Below the pieces are notes generated by a model, which worked only from the letters and a program-made list of their open reading frames with translations, was not told where the DNA came from and did not search any database. Below are positions 58,174-64,000 of a stretch of 64,000 bases of DNA, one piece after another; within the stretch, counting starts at the first letter, position 1, and every line of letters starts with the position of its first letter. The position numbers were made by a program, and so were the translations under genes. Origin of the DNA: Arthrobacter globiformis (GTDB taxonomy: Bacteria > Actinomycetota > Actinomycetes > Actinomycetales > Micrococcaceae); NCBI RefSeq assembly GCF_030818015.1, contig NZ_JAUSZX010000001.1, positions 1,054,001-1,118,000 of the forward strand. The letters are read 5' to 3'.

Positions 58174-59925
58174 TTAGCTTTCTGTCCCCTCTGCCGGAAT
58201 CCGCAGCCAGACGGTCTCCCCGGAGCCCAGGCCAAACCGCTGGTCATCCTCGCCGTAGCCCGTTGGCGATGAACTGCGCAGCACAACCTCGCCGGCGGGA
58301 AGTTCCAACGGATCGGGGCCGATGTTCATGACCACCAGGATGTCCCCGTTGAGGAATGCCAGGGACGAAGCGGTGCACCATTCCTCCGCCCATGCGAGGG
58401 AGCCGCGTCCAAGGTCCAGTTCGCGGCGGACGGAGAGCATGCGGCGGTACAGGTTCAAGTGCGACGACGGGTCCCCGGCCTGGGCGTCACGGGCCAGTTT
58501 CGCGAAGCTCTCCGGCTGCGGTAGCCAGGGCGCGTCGCCGTCGCCGAAGCCGCTGTGGAGCCCGGAAGCCTTCCACGGCAGCGGGACCCGGCAGCCGTCA
58601 CGTCCCAGCCGGGCGCCGCCGGTCCGTGCGAACGTCGGGTCCTGCCGCTGGTGGTCCGGGATATCGATGCCATCAGGGAGCCCAAGTTCTTCACCCTGGT
58701 AGAGGTAGGCGCCGCCGGGGAGCCCGAGCATGAACAGGGACGCAGCCGCGGCCCGGGTCCTGCCCAGCTCCTCGTCCGGCTGGGGATCGTGGGGGCCGAT
58801 GCCGTCTCCGCCCCGCGGCCCGGACCAGTCGTACCCGAAGCGGGTGGCGTGCCGGACGACGTCGTGGTTGGACAGCACCCAGGTGCTGGGCGCACCCACG
58901 GCATCCAGGGACGTCAAGGACTCGGTGACGATGTGGCGCAGGCGGGGGAGATCCAGCCCCGCATGGAGGTAGGGAAAGTTGAAGGCCTGGTGCATTTCGT
59001 CGGGCCGGACCCAGTGCGCCAGCCGCGGCAGGGGATCCACGTTGGCTTCCGCGCAGAGAATGCGGTCGGGACCGTACTGCTCAAGTATCCGGCGCCACGC
59101 ACGGTAGATGTCGTGCAGGGCCGGCTGGCCGAACATGGGAGCTTCATGCCCGGGGAAGCCATCGGAGCTGCTGCCGTCCGCCCGTCCGCCCCACGCGGGA
59201 AGGCCCGGGGCCTTGACCAGGGCGTGGGCCACGTCCACGCGGAAGCCGGAGACGCCGCGGTCCAGCCAGAAGCGCAGGATGCGCTCGAACTCGTCATGCA
59301 CCGCCTGGTTGTCCCAGTTGAAGTCCGGCTGCGAGGAATCGAAGAGGTGCAGGTACCACTGGCCGGGAGCGCCGTCGGGTTCGGTGATGCGGGTCCAGGC
59401 GGGTCCACCGAAGTGCGACTCCCAGTTGTTGGGTGCTTCGTTCCCCGCGGCGCCCCGGCCGTCGCGGAAGATGAACATGTCCCGTTCGGGGCTGCCCCGG
59501 CCGGCTGCCAGCGCCGCCTGGAAATCTCGGTGCTGGTCGGAGCAGTGATTCGGGACCAGGTCGACGATAACGCGAAGGCCCAGGCGGTTCGCCTCAGCCA
59601 CCATGCCGTCGAAGTCCCCGAGCGTGCCGAAGATGGGGTCGACGTCGCAGTAGTCGCTGACATCGTATCCGGCGTCGCGCTGCGGTGAGCGGTAGAAGGG
59701 CGAGAGCCAGACAGCGTCCACGTTGAGCTCGGCAAGCTGCGGCATCTCGGCGGTGATCCCTGCGAGGTCACCGATGCCGTCACCGTTCATGTCCCGGAAG
59801 GACCGCGGGTACACCTGGTAAATGACGGCTGACCGCCACCAGCCGTGCGCGTTGTCAGGGGCGTGGACGGGCGTCAGGGCGCCAGCCAGCGGCGACGCCG
59901 AGTGCAGAAACGAGTCAACAGACAT
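58174..59925 (-). CDS. Alpha-glucosidase, GH13 family
   Basis: A 583-residue GH13 enzyme of the oligo-1,6-glucosidase/alpha-glucosidase group. WWRSAVIYQVYPRSFRDMNGDGIGDLAGI is the family start; catalytic Asp lies in GFRVDVAHAL, acid Glu in ILCAEANVDP and the third carboxylate in LSNHDVVRHATR. No signal peptide, so it acts on imported sugars such as maltose, isomaltose or sucrose-type substrates. TAAGAT ends 6 bp before the ATG at 59925 and a LacI operator covers the -35 region. The lacI gene follows in the operon. Confidence 0.93.
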   Translation of the reverse strand: MSVDSFLHSASPLAGALTPVHAPDNAHGWWRSAVIYQVYPRSFRDMNGDGIGDLAGITAEMPQLAELNVDAVWLSPFYRSPQRDAGYDVSDYCDVDPIFGTLGDFDGMVAEANRLGLRVIVDLVPNHCSDQHRDFQAALAAGRGSPERDMFIFRDGRGAAGNEAPNNWESHFGGPAWTRITEPDGAPGQWYLHLFDSSQPDFNWDNQAVHDEFERILRFWLDRGVSGFRVDVAHALVKAPGLPAWGGRADGSSSDGFPGHEAPMFGQPALHDIYRAWRRILEQYGPDRILCAEANVDPLPRLAHWVRPDEMHQAFNFPYLHAGLDLPRLRHIVTESLTSLDAVGAPSTWVLSNHDVVRHATRFGYDWSGPRGGDGIGPHDPQPDEELGRTRAAAASLFMLGLPGGAYLYQGEELGLPDGIDIPDHQRQDPTFARTGGARLGRDGCRVPLPWKASGLHSGFGDGDAPWLPQPESFAKLARDAQAGDPSSHLNLYRRMLSVRRELDLGRGSLAWAEEWCTASSLAFLNGDILVVMNIGPDPLELPAGEVVLRSSSPTGYGEDDQRFGLGSGETVWLRIPAEGTES

Positions 59926-59931
59926 TGGGCC

Positions 59932-59937
59932 ATCTTA
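59932..59937 (-). promoter_or_regulatory. -10 element, leaderless start of the alpha-glucosidase gene
   Basis: TAAGAT on the minus strand, then GGCCCA and the ATG at 59925. Confidence 0.55.
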
Positions 59938-59956
59938 AAGGCGGATTCAGCCTTAA

Positions 59957-59970
59957 TGAAAGCGTTTACA
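59957..59970. promoter_or_regulatory. LacI-type operator O1
   Basis: TGAAAGCGTTTACA, a near-palindrome with the central CG of LacI-family sites. It overlaps the expected -35 position of the alpha-glucosidase promoter. Confidence 0.65.
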
Positions 59971-60034
59971 CCGGCAAATCCATTGACAATTCGGGTCAAC
60001 CTGCCGGGCTGCAACGTCACTGGCATCACAAACT

Positions 60035-60048
60035 TGGAAACGCTTCCA
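60035..60048. promoter_or_regulatory. LacI-type operator O2
   Basis: TGGAAACGCTTCCA, a perfect palindrome, 78 bp from O1 centre to centre. It could help repression by looping or act on the divergent oxidase gene, whose probable -10 (TAGACT) is at 60109-60114. Confidence 0.65.
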
Positions 60049-60141
60049 GCCCCATGCCCTTCCTGGTAAAAGTCCGGCAGGGGAAAGAGGCAGTCTTTGA
60101 GCGACATCTAGACTGAAGAAAAGAAACTGAACGGGAGACCC

Positions 60142-61512
60142 ATGGGCAGCATCGCCGACGAACTGACATCAATCCTGGGGGCGGGGAAAGTCCTCCGGGA
60201 CGAGGCCGCACTCGCCTTGTACGCGGTGGACCAGGCACCCGTGCTGGCCTACCGGCTGCCCGCCGCGGTGGTCCTGGCGGAGACAGTCGATGACGTCCAG
60301 GCCACCGTCAAAGCCTGCGCGGCCCGGAATGTGCCGCTGGTGCCCCGCGGGGCCGGGACTGGAGTCTCGGGAGGCGCCCATGCCAGTGAGGGCTGTGTTG
60401 TTCTTGGCCTGGAACGGATGAACCGCATTCTGGAGCTCAAGGCGGATGACGAGACCGCCGTCGTCGAACCCGGCGTCATCAACGCCGACCTGAACGACGC
60501 CGCCGCGGCGCACGGGCTCATGTTCGCTCCGGACCCGGCAAGCTTCAGGATATCCACCGTCGGCGGGAACGTGGCCACCAACGCCGGCGGCCTACGGTGC
60601 GCGAAGTACGGCGTGACCCGGGACTCTGTGCTGGCACTGGACGTGGTGCTCGCGGACGGATCGCTCCTGCACACCGGCCACCAGACGTTCAAGGGCGTGG
60701 CCGGCTACGACCTGACCGGGCTGTTCGTGGGTTCGGAGGGCACGCTGGGCATCGTGGTCGGCGCGACGGTCCGGCTGAAGTACCTGCCCCGTGAGGTGCA
60801 CACCATCGCAGCGTTCTACCCTGATTTCCGGCAGGCGGCGACCGGTGTGCTCGCCGTCGGAAGGGCCCGCGTGCAGCCGGCCATCATGGAACTGCTCGAC
60901 GGCGGGTCGCTGGCCCAGCTTGATGAGCTGTACGGCTCGGATCTCGCGTCGCGGGGAGCTTCACTGCTCCTGGTCCAGACGGACGGCTTCGGGGCGGCGG
61001 CCGAGGCCGACGTCGTGCGGGAGGTCCTGGCGGCCGGTGGTGCCGTGGTCACCACTGAGGCGAGCGCGGAGGCGGAACAGCTGGTGGAACTGCGGCGCAA
61101 CAGCAGGGGCGTGGAGGTGGATGACCAGTACCGTGTGGGCGAGGACGTTGCCGTGCCGCGCTCCAGGCTGGTGGACTATGTGGAGGCGCTGGAAACGCTG
61201 GCCGGGGTCCACGACGTCAGCCTGAAAGTCGTGGCTCATGCCGGCGACGGCAACCTGCACCCGACGTTCTGGATTGACCGCGTGAACGACGAGGTGGACA
61301 CCGCCGCCGTGCGCCGCCTGAACACGGCGCTCGACGCGTCCATCGTGGCGGCACTGGAAATGGGCGGAACCATCACGGGCGAGCACGGCGTGGGGCAGTA
61401 CAAGCTGCGCTGGCTGGGCCTGGAACAGCCCGAGCCGCTACGGGAACTGCAGCGCCGGGTCAAGGACCTCTTCGATCCCGCGGGCATCCTGAACCCTGGC
61501 AAGGCGATCTAG
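60142..61512 (+). CDS. FAD-linked oxidase (GlcD/D-lactate dehydrogenase-like)
   Basis: A 456-residue flavoprotein of the vanillyl-alcohol oxidase fold. FAD-binding segment VPRGAGTGVSGGAHASEGCVVLGLERMN, second FAD contact VGGNVATNAGGLRCAKYGVTRDSVL, and the C-terminal substrate/metal region VVAHAGDGNLHPTFWID with TGEHGVGQYK. It oxidises a 2-hydroxyacid such as glycolate or D-lactate. GlcE/GlcF partners are not adjacent. The ATG at 60142 has GGGAG at 6 bp. Confidence 0.92.
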   Translation: MGSIADELTSILGAGKVLRDEAALALYAVDQAPVLAYRLPAAVVLAETVDDVQATVKACAARNVPLVPRGAGTGVSGGAHASEGCVVLGLERMNRILELKADDETAVVEPGVINADLNDAAAAHGLMFAPDPASFRISTVGGNVATNAGGLRCAKYGVTRDSVLALDVVLADGSLLHTGHQTFKGVAGYDLTGLFVGSEGTLGIVVGATVRLKYLPREVHTIAAFYPDFRQAATGVLAVGRARVQPAIMELLDGGSLAQLDELYGSDLASRGASLLLVQTDGFGAAAEADVVREVLAAGGAVVTTEASAEAEQLVELRRNSRGVEVDDQYRVGEDVAVPRSRLVDYVEALETLAGVHDVSLKVVAHAGDGNLHPTFWIDRVNDEVDTAAVRRLNTALDASIVAALEMGGTITGEHGVGQYKLRWLGLEQPEPLRELQRRVKDLFDPAGILNPGKAI

Positions 61513-61553
61513 GGCAGGTCGACTAAAGCCGGGCCAAAGGCCGCCCAGTAAAC

Positions 61554-62972
61554 TCAGTCGTCGGCGTCGGGATACTCGTCCTCGGTCTCATCGGCCCCGT
61601 ACCGCGACTCCTCGGTCTCCACGGCGAGGATCTTCAGCATCTCCGTGTCCGGGTTCAGCATGATGGCGGCCTCGTCGCGGCGGTGGCGCAGGATCGAGTC
61701 GATGTAGGACTGGACGGCCTCGGCCAGGGGGATGTGCCGTTCCTGCTTTTCGGACATGTACCAGCGGTGCTCCAGCACCTCGTGCACGGCTTCGGCCGGT
61801 TCGAGCTTTCCGGAGAGGTCGCGGGGGATGGAACGGACGATCGGCTCGAAGATCTGGCTGACCCACAGGTGCGCGCTGTATTCCTCGTCCATCTCCGGGT
61901 TGTTGTCGGCCCGGAAGGAGTCCATGTCGTTGAGCAGGCGCCGGGCCTGGTTCTCCTGGGCGTCGAGGCCGGTCAGGCGCAGCAGGCGGCGCATGTGGTG
62001 GCCGGCGTCGACGACCTTCGGCTGCAACTGGATGGTGGAGCCGTTCTGCGTGGTCTTGATCGCGTACTCTTCGACGTCGAAGCCGAGCTCGTTGAGCCGG
62101 CGGATGCGGGCGCCGACGCGCCAGCGCTCGCCGAGTTCGAAGGATTCCTTGGCGGTCAGCTCCGTCCACAGGCGCCGGTAGCTTTCCATGATGAGTTCGC
62201 TGGTGGCCACGGGGTCCACCTTCTCCTCGATCAGGCCGCCGTCGAGAAGGTCCATGAGTTCGCCGGCGATGTTGACGCGGGCGATCTCCAGGTCGTACTC
62301 GCGCTGCCCCGTGGAGAGGTCCGGGTACAGTTCGCCGGTTTCGGCGTCCACCAGGTAGGCGGCGAAGGCGCCTGCGTCCCGGCGGAACAGGGTGTTGGAG
62401 AGCGAGACGTCGCCCCAGTAGAAGCCGATGAGGTGCAGCCGGACCAGCAGCAGCGCCTGGGCGTCGATGAGCCGGGTGAGCGTGTCCTTGCGCAGCATCT
62501 GGGAGAAGAGCGCGCGGTACGGCATGGAAAACTTCAGGTGGCGGGTCACGAGGACCGGGTTCAGGGGGCGCCCGTCGGGGGTGGTGCGGCCGGTGATGAC
62601 TGCCACGGGCTCCACGCAGGGCACGTCCAGACGCGCGAGCTTGCGGAGCATGTGGTACTCGTGGCGGGCCACGTGCTCGGACGTTTCCTTGATGGCGATG
62701 ACGGAGCCGCCGAGGTGGGCGAACCGCACGATGTGCCGGGAGATACCGCGGGGGAGCGCGGCCAGGTTTTCCGCCGGCCAGTCTTCGAGCGCTATATGCC
62801 AGGGCAGGTCGAGGAGCTCGGGGTCGGCGGCAGCGGCCGTGATGTTGAGGTTGCTTGCGACCGAGGCTGCCTTGTCGTCATTGGCGCTGGCCGCTTCGAA
62901 CCGCGGCAGCTTGCCGATCTGCCCGTAGTCGGTGGGTTCATCGTGCCACTGCGCGTTGCGTTCCTCGGTCAT
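61554..62972 (-). CDS. DUF4032 protein with a kinase-like N-terminal region
   Basis: A 472-residue cytosolic protein. The first 270 residues resemble a lipopolysaccharide-kinase/RIO-like fold: IAIKETSEHVARHEYHMLRKL (Lys and Glu of the ATP site), FYWGDVSLSNTLF (catalytic loop, His replaced by Trp) and AYLVDAETGELY (metal Asp). The rest, from about 280, is the DUF4032 region (ERWRVGARIRRLNELGFDVEEYAI). The C-terminus is very acidic. Function unknown; the residues needed for ATP binding look intact. Next to a sugar-ABC ATPase. Confidence 0.88.
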   Translation of the reverse strand: MTEERNAQWHDEPTDYGQIGKLPRFEAASANDDKAASVASNLNITAAAADPELLDLPWHIALEDWPAENLAALPRGISRHIVRFAHLGGSVIAIKETSEHVARHEYHMLRKLARLDVPCVEPVAVITGRTTPDGRPLNPVLVTRHLKFSMPYRALFSQMLRKDTLTRLIDAQALLLVRLHLIGFYWGDVSLSNTLFRRDAGAFAAYLVDAETGELYPDLSTGQREYDLEIARVNIAGELMDLLDGGLIEEKVDPVATSELIMESYRRLWTELTAKESFELGERWRVGARIRRLNELGFDVEEYAIKTTQNGSTIQLQPKVVDAGHHMRRLLRLTGLDAQENQARRLLNDMDSFRADNNPEMDEEYSAHLWVSQIFEPIVRSIPRDLSGKLEPAEAVHEVLEHRWYMSEKQERHIPLAEAVQSYIDSILRHRRDEAAIMLNPDTEMLKILAVETEESRYGADETEDEYPDADD

Positions 62973-63032
62973 GGGTCAATTCTTCCGTATTTTGCGGGGG
63001 GTGCCTAAAAGGGGGCAGCGGTTAAAGCCCGA

Positions 63033-63062
63033 CGGCGGCCCTCCGGTTGGGGAGGACCGCCG
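63033..63062 (-). terminator. Terminator of the sugar-ABC ATPase gene
   Basis: CGGCGGCCCTCC (63033-63044) with GGAGGACCGCCG (63051-63062), one mismatch; on the minus strand it is followed by TCGGGCTTTAA. Confidence 0.7.
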
Positions 63063-63086
63063 CCAAGGTTTTGGTTGGGAGAGGGA

Positions 63087-64000
<914 letters not shown>

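Overview
The window is a stretch of high-GC actinobacterial chromosome. The 16S rRNA sequence, the carD-ispD-ispF-cysS-rlmB order, the senX3/regX3-phoU locus, the GlgE glucan genes, a proteasome activator and the many GTG/TTG starts all fit Micrococcaceae, most likely Arthrobacter/Pseudarthrobacter. I see no prophage, insertion sequence, CRISPR array or biosynthetic cluster. Nearly all genes are ordinary chromosomal genes, so novelty here lies in details (broken or altered active sites, fusions, regulatory sites) rather than in one obvious new system.

Layout. 1-4.1 kb: the end of a PadR regulator and an FtsX-type ABC exporter, translationally coupled. 4.3-7.2 kb: cstA carbon-starvation carrier with its small YbdD-like partner and a GNAT acetyltransferase. 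7.3-9.4 kb: the bacterial proteasome activator Bpa, a conserved hypothetical protein and an aldo/keto reductase. 9.5-17.5 kb: small and accessory genes (GlsB/YeaQ membrane protein, GerW-like, SnoaL-like, DUF805, a membrane protein/YozG-type regulator pair, SRPBCC protein, lipoprotein, degenerate Hpt protein), a gene-poor stretch and tRNA-Thr(CGT). 17.7-25.5 kb: HAD-like protein, secreted peptidase-like lipoprotein, holB, a frameshifted tmk, a trans-sulfuration enzyme, DUF2516, a methyltransferase and gpmA. 25.6-28.5 kb: phoU divergent from senX3-regX3, with an 11-bp phased PHO box between them. 28.6-34.5 kb: lipoprotein, carD, ispD, ispF, lipoprotein, cysS, rlmB. 34.7-49.3 kb: nitrilase, glgX, an RNase Sa-like ribonuclease with its barstar inhibitor, and the GlgE alpha-glucan cluster (glgP facing away; glgE-treS-maltokinase::glgB in one operon). 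49.4-55.35 kb: one complete rrn operon (promoter, 16S, 23S, 5S, processing stems, terminator) without spacer tRNAs. 55.5-64 kb: patatin-like protein, SRPBCC protein, a LacI-regulated alpha-glucosidase operon, an FAD-linked oxidase, a DUF4032 protein and the C-terminal part of a sugar-ABC ATPase.

How they work together. Glucan metabolism dominates the middle: TreS makes maltose from trehalose, the maltokinase domain makes maltose-1-phosphate, GlgE polymerises it, the fused GlgB branches it, and GlgX and GlgP take the polymer apart. The LacI/GH13 operon and the sugar ABC ATPase at the right end fit oligosaccharide uptake and use.

Two general observations. First, at least 14 genes have a TANNNT -10 hexamer ending exactly 6-7 nt before the start codon, so they are probably transcribed as leaderless mRNAs; this fixed several start codons. 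Second, tmk, which should be essential, carries a one-base frameshift that fuses its N-terminal part to holB; a sequencing error is the likeliest cause.
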